A DNA stretch of 64,000 nt from Collinsella tanakaei (GTDB lineage Bacteria; Actinomycetota; Coriobacteriia; Coriobacteriales; Coriobacteriaceae), in NCBI RefSeq assembly GCF_016900375.1, contig NZ_JACJKB010000006.1:1-64000 (forward strand), written 5' to 3'. Shown piece after piece: positions 9,288-18,208 of the stretch. Under the pieces are notes generated by a model that saw nothing but the letters and a program-made list of their open reading frames with translations, was not told the origin of the DNA and did no database searches. Position 1 is the first letter of the stretch; every line of letters begins with the position of its first letter. The translations under genes were made by a program, and so were the position numbers.

Positions 9288-9462
9288 CAAATCCGCGACT
9301 TTTGAGATACCTCACCGTCTTTATAGGTTTATAAAACCGCGATTTGCACTGATTCTATGCATGTGATGTATTAAAAGCGCTGGTCAAAGGTTAACGTTAT
9401 GCACGAGCGTAAGCGACACTATGTCACTTACGCTACAACCCTCTCAAAAGTCGCGTATTTGG
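9288..9462 (-). repeat. MITE-like foldback element, copy 1
   Basis: About 175 bp bounded by terminal inverted repeats: CAAATCCGCGACTTTTGAGA on the left, and CCAAATACGCGACTTTTGAG read inward from the right on the other strand. It is in the opposite orientation to copies 2 and 3. An internal hairpin AGCGTAAG/CTTACGCT sits near the right end (about 9408-9436). Shared internal words with copy 2 include AGCGCTTTTAAT and TGCATAGAATCAG. There is no open frame of note; it is non-coding and clearly AT-richer than its surroundings. Confidence 0.85.
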
Positions 9463-9499
9463 TCCGGACCGTACAGCAAGCGAGCACGACAGGGGTGAA

Positions 9500-9533
9500 A
9501 AAGGGGTGAAACGCCGTTCGGCCCCTTTGCGTT
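9500..9533. terminator. Hairpin with weak T-tail
   Basis: AAAGGGG and CCCCTTT pair around about 15 nt and are followed by GCGTTTG. It lies in the gene-free stretch between the foldback element and the tatA promoter. What it would terminate is unclear. Confidence 0.35.
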
Positions 9534-9588
9534 TGCGGCAGGGCCATTACCGGCGTCTTTGCCCACTCGCGTGTAAAATATGGCGGTG

Positions 9589-9617
9589 TTGTCCCTACCG
9601 CGTGTGCGCGGTATACT
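9589..9617 (+). promoter_or_regulatory. tatA promoter
   Basis: TTGTCC and TATACT separated by 17 bp, ending about 75 bp upstream of the tatA ATG. This is a near-consensus vegetative promoter. Confidence 0.65.
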
Positions 9618-9692
9618 CTTTCGAGCTGGAACGCCTTGATATTCTTCACGCGTTTCCGCTTTGAACGTGCCATGTAATGTGGGAGGAAGAAT

Positions 9693-9941
9693 ATGTTCCC
9701 TAAAGGTATGGAATGGATCATCATCCTGGTCATCGCGCTGCTGATCTTCGGCCCCAAGAACCTGCCGAAGCTCGGTGCATCGCTGGGCAAGACGGTGAAG
9801 AACATCCGCGAGGGCATGTCCGGCGAAGACGAGGCTGCTGAGGAGCCCGAGAGCGAGGAGGACAAGGAGATCCGCGAGCTCGAGGCCAAGCTTGCCGAGG
9901 CCAAGGCCAAGAAGGAAGAGTCTCCCGTCGAGGAGGACTAG
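9693..9941 (+). CDS. tatA: Sec-independent (Tat) translocase subunit TatA/E
   Basis: The 82-residue protein has one N-terminal membrane helix (about 7-22), the FGPKNLPKLGASLGK hinge and amphipathic helix, and a long acidic Glu/Lys-rich tail. TatA oligomers form the pore for folded proteins. GGGAGG precedes the ATG. TatC is not in this window and the gene appears to be transcribed alone, with its own promoter and terminator. Confidence 0.92.
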   Translation: MFPKGMEWIIILVIALLIFGPKNLPKLGASLGKTVKNIREGMSGEDEAAEEPESEEDKEIRELEAKLAEAKAKKEESPVEED

Positions 9942-9966
9942 CCCCGTCCCGACAAAGGGCTGCACG

Positions 9967-10000
9967 ATGACCGGCCGCCCGCGGGGCAGCCGGTCATTTT
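9967..10000 (+). terminator. Terminator of tatA
   Basis: Stem ATGACCGGC/GCCGGTCAT followed by TTTTA. Confidence 0.75.
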
Positions 10001-10074
10001 ACGTCTTACAGTAAGCAAGCGGCGGGGCGCGAGCGCCGTCGATACAAGGCAGATGCAAGCAAGGAGTTACCTGC

Positions 10075-10548
10075 ATGGACGCAAGCGAGATCGTACTTAC
10101 AGCCGACGGCCGCCAGAAGCTCATTGAGGAGCTCGAGTGGCGCGAGGGCGAGAAGAACCGCGAGATCATCGAGCACATCAAGGAGGCCCGTGCCTTCGGC
10201 GACCTCTCGGAGAACGCCGAGTACGACGCCGCCAAGGAGGAGCAGGCCAAGAACGCCGCCCGTATCGCCGAGATCCAGGCCATCTTGGCCAACGCCCGTG
10301 AGGTCGCTGCGTCCGACCAGGGCCTGATCGTCTCCATCGGCTGCACCGTCTCGCTCGTCGACGGCGACGGCGTTGCCACCGAGGTCACCCTTGTCGGCAC
10401 CACCGAGACCAACTCTCTGGAGCACAAGATCTCCAACGAGTCCCCCGTTGGCCGCGCCATCATCGGCCACGCCGCCGGCGAGACCGTCGAGGTCGTGACG
10501 CCCTCCGGCAAGACCCGCCTGTACACCATCACGAACATCACGCGGTAG
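10075..10548 (+). CDS. greA: Transcription elongation factor GreA
   Basis: The 157-residue factor stimulates transcript cleavage by backtracked RNA polymerase. The N-terminal coiled-coil contains LTADGRQKLIEELEW and the acidic tip region FGDLSENAEYDAAKEEQ. The C-terminal FKBP-like domain ends SPVGRAIIGHAAGETVEV. Length is normal. AAGGAG precedes the ATG; a strong hairpin separates it from lysS. Confidence 0.96.
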   Translation: MDASEIVLTADGRQKLIEELEWREGEKNREIIEHIKEARAFGDLSENAEYDAAKEEQAKNAARIAEIQAILANAREVAASDQGLIVSIGCTVSLVDGDGVATEVTLVGTTETNSLEHKISNESPVGRAIIGHAAGETVEVVTPSGKTRLYTITNITR

Positions 10549-10577
10549 CAGAGGGTCCCGCGCGAAACGGACAAGCT

Positions 10578-10620
10578 CGCTCCCCGGGACCGCGAGTCCT
10601 CGGGGAGCGTTTCCCTTTTT
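10578..10620 (+). terminator. Terminator between greA and lysS
   Basis: CGCTCCCCG/CGGGGAGCG stem followed by TTTCCCTTTTT. The T-run ends 14 nt before the lysS ATG, so it could also act as an attenuator for read-through into lysS. Confidence 0.75.
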
Positions 10621-10633
10621 GAGGAGGAGAACC

Positions 10634-12604
10634 ATGGAAGAGACCCAGACCGATGTCTCGACGCTCAACGACGAGCGCGCCCGTCGCCTGGCGGACCGTG
10701 CGGCGATGTACGCCGCCGGCAGGAATCCCTACCCCGAGCACTCCGATGTCGAGAACTACGTGGCCGACATCGAGGCCGATTATGCCGACCTTGAGGCCGG
10801 CGCGGACACTACCGACGTCGTGAAGATCGGCGGCCGCGTGGTCGCCAAGCGCGGCCAGGGCAAGATCGTGTTCATCGTGCTGCGCGATCCCACCGGCGAC
10901 ATCCAGCTGTTCTGCCGCATCAACGACATGCCGGCCGAAGCCTGGGAGCTCATCTCCGAGCTCGACCTGGGCGACATCATCGGCGCCGAGGGCGTCGTGG
11001 TCCGCACCAAGCGCGGCCAGCTTTCCGTCGCCCCCACCAAGCTGACGCTGCTCTCGAAGGCCGTGCGCCCGCTGCCCGAGAAGTTCCACGGCCTCTCCGA
11101 CAAGGAGACCCGCTATCGCCAGCGCTACGTCGACCTCATCGTGAACGCCGATGTCCGCGAGACCTTCGCCAAGCGCTCGCGCATCATCTCCGCCTTTCGC
11201 CGCTATATGGAGGACAACGGTTACATGGAGGTCGAGACCCCGATCCTTCAGACCATTCAGGGCGGCGCCACCGCGAAGCCGTTCATCACGCACTTCAACG
11301 CGCTCAACCAGGAGAACTACCTGCGCATCGCCACCGAGCTGCACCTCAAGCGTCTGCTCGTGGGCGGCTACGAGCGCGTGTTCGAGCTCGGTCGCATCTT
11401 CCGCAACGAGGGCATGGACCTCACGCATAACCCCGAGTTCACCACGATGGAGGCCTACCGCGCCTTCTCCGACCTCGAGGGCATGAAGGAGCTTGCCGAG
11501 GGCGTCATCAAGGCCGCTAACGCCGCTGTGAACGACTCCGAGCAGCTCGAGTACCAGGGCGTCACCATCGATCTTTCCGGCACGTGGCCGAGCCGCCCCA
11601 TGACCGAGATCGTCTCGGAGGTCATGGGCCGCGAGCTCAACCTCGACACGCCGATCGACGAGTTGCGCGCCGCTGCCGCCGAGTGCGGCATCGAGGTCAA
11701 CCCCGCCTGGGGTGCCGGCAAGCTCATCGCCGAGATCTACGACGAGAAGGGCGAGGAGACCCTCATCAACCCGACCTTCGTCGTGGACTACCCGGTCGAG
11801 GTCAGCCCGCTGGCCAAGCGCCGTGAGGACGACCCGCGCCTGACGCACCGCTTCGAGCTCGTCATCGCCGGCCACGAGTACGCCAACGCCTTCAGCGAGC
11901 TCAACGACCCGGTCGATCAGGCCGAGCGCTTCGCCAAGCAGATGGAGGAGAAGGCCGGCGGCGACGACGAGGCCATGGAGTACGACGAGGACTACGTGCG
12001 CGCGCTCGAGTACGGCATGCCTCCCGCGGGCGGCATCGGCATCGGCATCGACCGCGTCGTCATGCTGCTCACCAACCAGGCGTCCATCCGCGACGTGCTG
12101 CTCTTCCCGCACATGAAGCCGGAGCGCGGCAGCGCGAACGGTGCCGCCGCGGCGCGTGCCGCCCAGGAGGCCGAGGCCGCTGAGGCCGCTGCCGGCGTGA
12201 GCATCGCCCCGAACAAGGTTCCCACCATCGACTACGACAAGGTGGCCATCGAGCCGCTGTTCGAGGACATGGTGGACTTCGACACCTTCAGCAAGTCCGA
12301 CTTCCGCGCCGTGAAGGTCAAGGCCTGCGAGGCCGTGCCCAAGAGCAAGAAGCTGCTGCAGTTCACGCTCGACGACGGCTCGGGCACCGACCGCACCATC
12401 CTGTCCGGCATCCACATGTACTATGAGCCGGAGGATCTGGTCGGCCGTACGCTGATCGCCATCACCAACCTGCCGCCGCGCAAGATGATGGGCATCGACT
12501 CCTGCGGCATGATCATCAGCGCCGTGCACAACGAGGGCGACGACGAGCGCCTGAACGTGCTCATCGTCGACGACGCCATCCCGGCGGGCGCCAAGCTGTA
12601 CTAA
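10634..12604 (+). CDS. lysS: Lysyl-tRNA synthetase with C-terminal tRNA-binding domain
   Basis: The 656-residue class II enzyme has an OB-fold anticodon domain (about 55-150), then the catalytic core with FRNEGMDLTHNPEFT (motif 2) and GIGIDRVVML (motif 3). Bacterial LysS is usually near 500 residues. Here, after an Ala/Glu-rich linker at about 500-525, a further ~110-residue OB-fold of the Trbp111/EMAPII type follows (DFRAVKVKACEAVPKSKKLL, then NLPPRKMMGIDSCGMI), as normally found at the C-terminus of methionyl-tRNA synthetase. GAGGAGGAG precedes the chosen ATG. The extra domain presumably adds non-specific tRNA affinity. Confidence 0.95.
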   Translation: MEETQTDVSTLNDERARRLADRAAMYAAGRNPYPEHSDVENYVADIEADYADLEAGADTTDVVKIGGRVVAKRGQGKIVFIVLRDPTGDIQLFCRINDMPAEAWELISELDLGDIIGAEGVVVRTKRGQLSVAPTKLTLLSKAVRPLPEKFHGLSDKETRYRQRYVDLIVNADVRETFAKRSRIISAFRRYMEDNGYMEVETPILQTIQGGATAKPFITHFNALNQENYLRIATELHLKRLLVGGYERVFELGRIFRNEGMDLTHNPEFTTMEAYRAFSDLEGMKELAEGVIKAANAAVNDSEQLEYQGVTIDLSGTWPSRPMTEIVSEVMGRELNLDTPIDELRAAAAECGIEVNPAWGAGKLIAEIYDEKGEETLINPTFVVDYPVEVSPLAKRREDDPRLTHRFELVIAGHEYANAFSELNDPVDQAERFAKQMEEKAGGDDEAMEYDEDYVRALEYGMPPAGGIGIGIDRVVMLLTNQASIRDVLLFPHMKPERGSANGAAAARAAQEAEAAEAAAGVSIAPNKVPTIDYDKVAIEPLFEDMVDFDTFSKSDFRAVKVKACEAVPKSKKLLQFTLDDGSGTDRTILSGIHMYYEPEDLVGRTLIAITNLPPRKMMGIDSCGMIISAVHNEGDDERLNVLIVDDAIPAGAKLY

Positions 12605-12630
12605 GCGCGCTCGCTTCAGAGTCATGAAAA

Positions 12631-12664
12631 AGCGGACCGTCCGGTTTTCCGGGCGGTCCGCTTT
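12631..12664. terminator. Bidirectional terminator lysS / CAP-SLH gene
   Basis: AGCGGACCG...CGGTCCGCT stem, with AAAA on the left and TTT on the right, between two convergent genes. Confidence 0.8.
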
Positions 12665-12683
12665 GCTGTTGAGCGAGGCTGCG

Positions 12684-14186
12684 CTACGGCAGGATGTCCG
12701 CACCGTAGGCGTTCATGAGGATGGTCGCCGCCTGCTCACGCGTGACGGGATTATGCGGCTGGAGGTAGAGCGTGCCATTGTCGTCCACGCCGTTGATGAG
12801 TTTCTGCTCGACGGCCCAGGCAAGGGACTCCGCCGACCAGGAGCTGGCGCTATCGTGGTCGACCAGGGCCTGGAAGGCGCTGTCGTCGACCGCCGCCAGG
12901 TCTGCATCGGCAAAGCGCGCCAGGATGACCGCGAACTGCTCGCGGGTGATGGGATCGTTCGGGGCGAAGCGCGTCGGGCCGTTGTCCGAGGTCACGCCGG
13001 TGATGACCCCGTTTTCGACCGCCCAGTTGGCCGCGGCGGTGTACCAGACGTTGCTCTCCACGTCGGACAGGCCGGTGGTATTGGCGACGTTGTCACCGCT
13101 GGCGCCGGGCTCGGCGATGCGCCAGAGGATCGTGGCCATCTGCGCGCGGGTCATGGTGTCGCCGACGCCGAAGCGGTCGGAATCGCTGTAGCCGGTGATC
13201 AGGCCGTTGGAGGACGCGAAGGCGACGGCATCGGCGTACCAGGCGTCTTGGAGGACATCGGAGAACGGGCTGCCCTCGGCGACGGTCAGGTAGATGTCGA
13301 TCTGCAGGCCGCCGGAGATGCCCGTGATGGTCACCGTGCCGGTCTTGTGCGCACCGATGGTGCCGTCGGCGGTCACGGACATGATGCTCTCGTTGGACGA
13401 GGACCACTTGAAGCTGTCGGAGCTGATGACGTAGCCGGGGGTCCAACCCTGCTCGCCGGCGTTGATGCCCCGCAGGATGATGGAGTTGTGGAAGCCGAGC
13501 GGCACGATGGCCGACGAGGCGCCGGCACCGGCGCCCGGGATGTTGACGGAGATATTGGGGTTGACGTGGCCGGTGTAAACCTCGACGGAGCGCACGGCTT
13601 CCGTGTCGGCGGGCTGGGCTGCGGCGCTGGCGCCGCTGGGGCTGAAGCACTGGACCCAGTAGATGGCGCCGTCCTGCGCACGGTAGCAGCCGATGCCGAT
13701 GCTCGTGTAGCTCGGGTTCATGATGTTGTCGTGATGGCCCGGGGAGTTCATCCAGCTGGTCATCACCTCGGCGGCGCTCCTTTGCCCCGCGGCGATGTTT
13801 TCGGCCATCATCTTGCCGGAGATGGTGAAGCACAGGGTGCCGTTCGGGCGGGTGTGGCTGTAGGACACAACGGTCTCGGCTGCGCGCTGCATGGCGTCCT
13901 CGAGCAGCGAGGCGTCCATGGAGAGTGCGCGCAAGCCCTCGGCGGTGCGGTGCTGGTTCACGATATCCAGCACGTCGAACGCCTCGCTGTACAGCTCGGC
14001 GCCCGGGATGTTCAGGGTCGTGTAGGTCGCTTGCAGGTCGATGCTCTGGTCGATCGCCTGATCGTCGGTGGAGCGTACGATCGGCTCACCGATGCTCGTG
14101 GGGTTATCTGCCTGCGCGAACGCCATGGCCGGCGCAAGCGTGAGCATCGCCGCAAGCAGAAGCGCTAGGATGCGATGTCGTTTCAT
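12684..14186 (-). CDS. Secreted CAP-domain protein with three SLH repeats
   Basis: The 500-residue product has a signal peptide (1-25, ending AFA), a CAP/SCP domain at about 65-190 (SHTRPNG, MAENIAAGQ, then WMNSPGHHDNIMNP with the typical second His pair), a bacterial Ig-like segment at about 225-325, and three S-layer homology repeats from about 325 to the end (each with a D.WY...A..WA pattern and TREQ/TRAQ). SLH repeats normally bind secondary wall polymers, so this is expected on the cell surface, non-covalently held. The ligand of the CAP domain is unknown. AAGGAG precedes the ATG. Confidence 0.87.
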   Translation of the reverse strand: MKRHRILALLLAAMLTLAPAMAFAQADNPTSIGEPIVRSTDDQAIDQSIDLQATYTTLNIPGAELYSEAFDVLDIVNQHRTAEGLRALSMDASLLEDAMQRAAETVVSYSHTRPNGTLCFTISGKMMAENIAAGQRSAAEVMTSWMNSPGHHDNIMNPSYTSIGIGCYRAQDGAIYWVQCFSPSGASAAAQPADTEAVRSVEVYTGHVNPNISVNIPGAGAGASSAIVPLGFHNSIILRGINAGEQGWTPGYVISSDSFKWSSSNESIMSVTADGTIGAHKTGTVTITGISGGLQIDIYLTVAEGSPFSDVLQDAWYADAVAFASSNGLITGYSDSDRFGVGDTMTRAQMATILWRIAEPGASGDNVANTTGLSDVESNVWYTAAANWAVENGVITGVTSDNGPTRFAPNDPITREQFAVILARFADADLAAVDDSAFQALVDHDSASSWSAESLAWAVEQKLINGVDDNGTLYLQPHNPVTREQAATILMNAYGADILP

Positions 14187-14405
14187 ATGAGGCTCCTTCC
14201 TATTACCAACACCCTATTTCCGATGGTTCCATAATGGGGAATGCTGGAGCCGCGTTGTTGCGCAACGAGGACAAGGGGTGCGAGCGGGTCGGCGAGCGCG
14301 CATGTTGAGCCGAATGGCGTCGCCCGGTTGAATGCGCCGGCCGCTGCGCGTACGATAACCCATTGCGGACATAACGCCTTGCCGTCTGCGAGGGGAGGGG
14401 GAGCG

Positions 14406-15638
14406 ATGGCGCTCGAATCGGTTGGAAAACAGGATCGGCCGGGCCGCGGTTTGACGCCCGCCCAGCTGCGCGTCGTCGTGACCCTTGGTTTCTGCGGCCT
14501 CGTGTCGGCGGCGGACAACTGGTTCGTGTCGCCGGCGCTTCCAGCCATCGCGAACACGCTCGCGGTGCTGCCCACCGCGGCGACCATCGTGCTCACGGCC
14601 TATATGGTTCCCTACGGCGTGCTGCAGCCGGTCGCGGGATCGCTGGCAGACCGGATCGGTCGCCTGCGCATGCTGCGCATCATCGTTGCCGGACTATGCG
14701 CCGGCACGGTGCTGTGCGCTGTGGTGCCCAGCTTGCCGGCGCTCGTTGCTGCCCGCATCGTCACAGGCTGCTTTGCTGCCGGCATCATCTCGGTGTCGCA
14801 GGCGTTTGTGAGCGATGTCGTCGGGCGCGAGAACAGAGCGGCAGCTGTCGGCATCCTGATGGGCGTCACGTTCACGGGTCAGGGGCTGTCTGCCGGACTG
14901 GGCGGTATCCTGACTGACGTGCTCGGCTGGCGCGCCGCGTTTGCGGCGTTCGGCGTCCTAGCGGCGATCGCTTGGCTGCTGCTGTTCACGCTGCGCGAGC
15001 CCGCGCACGCCTCCGGCGACGGTGCCACCACGGCATCCGGCGGCTTCGCTTCGCAGTTCTTCCGGTCGGCCGTGCGCATTTTTTTCGGCCGCTGCCGCGC
15101 CGTGTATCTGCTCGCATGCTCAACCGGCGTGCTGTTCCTCGGTGTCTACGGCCTTATGGGGACCTTCCTCAACCAGGCGTGCGGCCTTTCCTCCACGCAG
15201 GCGGGTCTCGTCATGATGTTCTATGGCGTGTTCTGCCTTATCGGAGGATCCATCTCCGGCAAGATCAGCGCCCGCCGCGGCGTGCCATTCGTCATAGCTT
15301 TGGGTAGCGCCTCCGGAGTTATGGCCGCCCTTGCGCTCGCGGTATCCGCCGCCACGGGCTCTTGGGTTCCGGCGCTTGCGGCGGCGGCGTGTCTGGGGTT
15401 GGGCTACATCTTTGTGCAGCCCTCGCTCGTGACGCTTTCGATGGATGCCGATCCCTCGCAGGTCGGCCTGTGCACCGGCCTCATCGGGCTCGGTGTCTTT
15501 GCCGGCGGCGGTATCGGATCGAGCATCGGTAGCGCGGTGCTCGGAATGGGCGGTTACCTGGCACTGTGGGCTTTGGCCCTGTGCGGCCTTGCGGTGCAGC
15601 TCCTTGTGAGCAAGCGCGTTCTGGGGCGTCGGGCGTAG
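14406..15638 (+). CDS. Major facilitator superfamily exporter
   Basis: The 410-residue protein has about 12 hydrophobic segments and the MFS motif A between helices 2 and 3 (GSLADRIGRLRML). The layout resembles drug:H+ antiporters. The ATG at 14406 is preferred because GGGGAGGGGG lies just upstream. It converges on the DMT exporter gene, with only 1 bp between the two stops. The substrate cannot be inferred. Confidence 0.82.
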   Translation: MALESVGKQDRPGRGLTPAQLRVVVTLGFCGLVSAADNWFVSPALPAIANTLAVLPTAATIVLTAYMVPYGVLQPVAGSLADRIGRLRMLRIIVAGLCAGTVLCAVVPSLPALVAARIVTGCFAAGIISVSQAFVSDVVGRENRAAAVGILMGVTFTGQGLSAGLGGILTDVLGWRAAFAAFGVLAAIAWLLLFTLREPAHASGDGATTASGGFASQFFRSAVRIFFGRCRAVYLLACSTGVLFLGVYGLMGTFLNQACGLSSTQAGLVMMFYGVFCLIGGSISGKISARRGVPFVIALGSASGVMAALALAVSAATGSWVPALAAAACLGLGYIFVQPSLVTLSMDADPSQVGLCTGLIGLGVFAGGGIGSSIGSAVLGMGGYLALWALALCGLAVQLLVSKRVLGRRA

Positions 15639-15639
15639 G

Positions 15640-16620
15640 CTACGCTCCTTTTCGGGCGGGCGCGCGGTTGACGATGACGATGCCCACCGTGATCAGCACG
15701 AGCGCGATGAGCGTCTGCTGCCAGGGCAGCGTGCCGGCCTCGCCGAGCAGTACGCTCGAGAGCACGACGCCGAACACCGGGTTCATAAAGCCGAAGATGG
15801 CCACGCGCGATGTTGGGTTGTACTTGAGCAGGATGGACCACAGCGAATAGGCGATGCCGGACACGCAGGCCAGGTAGAGCAGCATGCCGATGCCCGCAGG
15901 CGTCACTTGGGAGAGATGGCCACCCAGCGCGAGCCCTGCTGCAGCCAGCACGGCTCCGCCGAGCATGAACTGGTAGCCCGAAAGCGCCACCGGGTTCTCG
16001 TGCTGCGAGTACATGCGGATAAGCGACGACGACACGGCGTAGGAGAGCGACGCGATGAGGATGAAGCCCTCGCCGGTGAGGCTCATGGCCCCACCGAGGT
16101 CGCCCGTCAGGTTGACGAGGATCACGCCCGCGAAGCCGATCAGGCAGCCGACGAGTTTTCGCCCCGTGAGCCGCTCCTGGCGGAATACAAGCGTGGCGAC
16201 CAGGATCGTCAAAAACGTGCTCGATGCGTTGACGATGGTGCCCTTGACGCCCGACGCGTGCGACACGCCGACGTAGAAGAACGCGTACTGCACAATGGTC
16301 TGGGCAAGCGAAAGACGTGCCACCATGCCAAACGAGCTGCGCTTCAAGCGGACGAGGCGACGCTCAGCGATCGATGCGGCGGCGATGGCGATAACGCCTG
16401 CGAGCATAAAGCGCAGCCCCGCGAACAGGAACTCCGACGGCACGTCGGCCGACTCGATGCCGAGCAGCTGGTATCCGATCTTGATGCAGGGGATGGCGCT
16501 GCCCCACAGGCCGCAGCTGACCATGGCGAGCAGGCAGACGACCCATGTGCGGGTGAGCAGCGGACGGGTTGTTGCTGCGCTGTTCGCGGCGCATGCGGCG
16601 GTAGATGCGGGTGTTGTCAT
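15640..16620 (-). CDS. EamA/DMT-family transporter
   Basis: The 326-residue protein has about ten membrane segments in two EamA repeats (for example GLWGSAIPCIKIGYQLLG in repeat 1, FGFMNPVFGVVLSSVLLGE in repeat 2). The family exports or imports small metabolites such as amino acids or nucleosides. The start at 16620 is chosen because GAGGT lies 6 nt upstream and the preceding frame is not membrane-like. It ends 1 bp from the convergent MFS gene. Confidence 0.82.
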   Translation of the reverse strand: MTTPASTAACAANSAATTRPLLTRTWVVCLLAMVSCGLWGSAIPCIKIGYQLLGIESADVPSEFLFAGLRFMLAGVIAIAAASIAERRLVRLKRSSFGMVARLSLAQTIVQYAFFYVGVSHASGVKGTIVNASSTFLTILVATLVFRQERLTGRKLVGCLIGFAGVILVNLTGDLGGAMSLTGEGFILIASLSYAVSSSLIRMYSQHENPVALSGYQFMLGGAVLAAAGLALGGHLSQVTPAGIGMLLYLACVSGIAYSLWSILLKYNPTSRVAIFGFMNPVFGVVLSSVLLGEAGTLPWQQTLIALVLITVGIVIVNRAPARKGA

Positions 16621-16823
16621 GGGTGACCTCGGTTCATATGTGATTGCCGCAAGGGATGGTACCACCTGTTGTGGTGGCATGCGGTGTAGCAAGATGGTGC
16701 TCGACGGCCTCGGTGCCTCCGGTGAGTGGGCGCGCGCAAGGAGATTTCGGGATTCAGCCTCCTCGCGCGGCGGGTTCAGCCCTCGTTTCGCGCCAAGCAA
16801 GGATGTGCCGCACGGCTCGGTAC

Positions 16824-16997
16824 CAAAAACGCGACTTTTGAGAGGTATACAGTCTAAGTGATGTGACGTCACTTAGACTCGTGCATAGCATATATCTCTG
16901 ACCAGCGCTTTTAATGCGTCGTATGCATAGAATCAGACCAAATCGTGACGATAAAAACCCACAATAGCGATGAGATATCTCAAAAGTCGCGAATTTG
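16824..16997 (+). repeat. MITE-like foldback element, copy 2
   Basis: Terminal inverted repeats start CCAAAAACGCGACTTTTGAG on the left and CAAATTCGCGACTTTTGAGA read inward from the right. A perfect 10-bp internal hairpin GTCTAAGTGA/TCACTTAGAC lies at about 16852-16878. It occupies the gap between the EamA gene and the araC-type gene and has no coding potential. Confidence 0.87.
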
Positions 16998-17125
16998 TCC
17001 CCCGGCGTCTCAAAATCCCCTTCGTAGCCGCCGCGCCGATGCATAAATGGGGCTTCGCCGTTGCACCTGCCCGTCTCGAGCGCGTTACGGTACCATGACA
17101 CGCAAGCCGAAAGGAGATGTGCCCC

Positions 17126-18208
17126 ATGGAGTCCGCCCAGCTGCGCTATACGTACGAGAATCCGCTCGCCAATCTCAAGCTTGAGCACTACGTGTACCGC
17201 ATCGGGTCGTATCACTACAACTGGCATGCCGATTTCGAGCTGCTCATGGTGGTGCGCGGCTCGGTCGAGATGTGCGTCAGCGGGCAGCGCCATATCCTCG
17301 AAGAGGACGACATGGTCCTCATCAATCCCAACGAGGGCCATGCGACCCTCGGCCTGGGGCAGGGGAACATCGCCATGGTGCTCCACATCGATCCAGCCTT
17401 TTTCAAGGGGTACTACGACGAGGGCGTTCGCCTGCAGCTTGTGTCTACCGCGCAAACGCGGCGTGATCCACGTTTTGCCGTGATCCGCCGCTGCTTGGCC
17501 CAGATGATGGTCTTGGGCACGCGCAGCGACCCCGCCTCGCGCCTTCGCTACGACGCGCTGTTCTACCGGCTGGTCTCGGCGATCGTGCCCACCGACGGCG
17601 TTCTCGGGCAGCAGACGGCGGCGTATCGAATCGACCGTCGCGGCAAGGATGCCGTCAATCGCTTGGCAGCCTACGTCGAGGACAACTACCGCGACCGCAT
17701 CACGCTGGCAGACCTCGCGGCGCGGACCGGCTACAACGCGAGTTACATCTCGCAGCTGTTCAAGGGCAAGCTCGGCATCAACTTTTCGGAGTACCTGCTG
17801 CGCGTGCGCCTGTCCGCGGCGACGGCAGAGCTGAGCTCGAGCGACGCGCGCGTGAGCGATATCGCCGCGGCGCACGGCTTTGCCGATCTCAAGTCGTTCA
17901 ACACGGCGTTTCGCAAGACGTTCGGGAAGACGCCTGCCGAGTACCGCAGGCTGATCTCAGACGATAACCGCGCGGGAGATACGACTTTCAAGCAGGTGTT
18001 CGTGTCGTCGGATGACGAGTACGTGGGCGCGAAGCTCGCGCGCTACGTTGTCGAGGGCGCAGGGCAAAACGTCTACCAGGTTGCGGAGCGCCCGGTACCG
18101 GATGGTGCGGAGGCGATGCGCAAGATGATCGAGGCGGTGCACGGTGCGCAGGCGCTGCTCGCCGAGGCGCTTGGCGCGGCGGGGGAGATGTCGCCGTCCG
18201 GTAACTGA
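17126..18208 (+). CDS. AraC-family transcription regulator
   Basis: The 360-residue protein has an N-terminal cupin sensor (about 20-100, including HADFELLMVVRG) and two C-terminal helix-turn-helix motifs (ITLADLAARTGYNASYISQL, then VSDIAAAHGFADLKSFNTAF and the AraC signature FRKTFGKTPAEYRR). A ~70-residue tail follows the HTH, which is unusual for the family. AAGGAG at 17111-17116 is 9 nt before the chosen ATG; an in-frame ATG right next to the site is too close. It lies 460 bp upstream of ttdAB in the same direction, so it may regulate tartrate use, but that is inference. Confidence 0.9.
   Translation: MESAQLRYTYENPLANLKLEHYVYRIGSYHYNWHADFELLMVVRGSVEMCVSGQRHILEEDDMVLINPNEGHATLGLGQGNIAMVLHIDPAFFKGYYDEGVRLQLVSTAQTRRDPRFAVIRRCLAQMMVLGTRSDPASRLRYDALFYRLVSAIVPTDGVLGQQTAAYRIDRRGKDAVNRLAAYVEDNYRDRITLADLAARTGYNASYISQLFKGKLGINFSEYLLRVRLSAATAELSSSDARVSDIAAAHGFADLKSFNTAFRKTFGKTPAEYRRLISDDNRAGDTTFKQVFVSSDDEYVGAKLARYVVEGAGQNVYQVAERPVPDGAEAMRKMIEAVHGAQALLAEALGAAGEMSPSGN

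Noticed and set aside
9288-9462. Insertion sequence remnant with transposase
   Set aside because: The three foldback copies contain no transposase fragment in any frame, so they are called non-autonomous elements only.
10538-12703. Long open frame on the minus strand across lysS
   Set aside because: It is the antisense of a clear lysS gene. GC-rich codon use makes such frames common, and the translation resembles no protein and has no ribosome site.
12624-14168. 514-codon plus-strand frame opposite the CAP/SLH gene
   Set aside because: The minus strand encodes recognisable CAP and SLH domains with a signal peptide and ribosome site; the plus frame does not.
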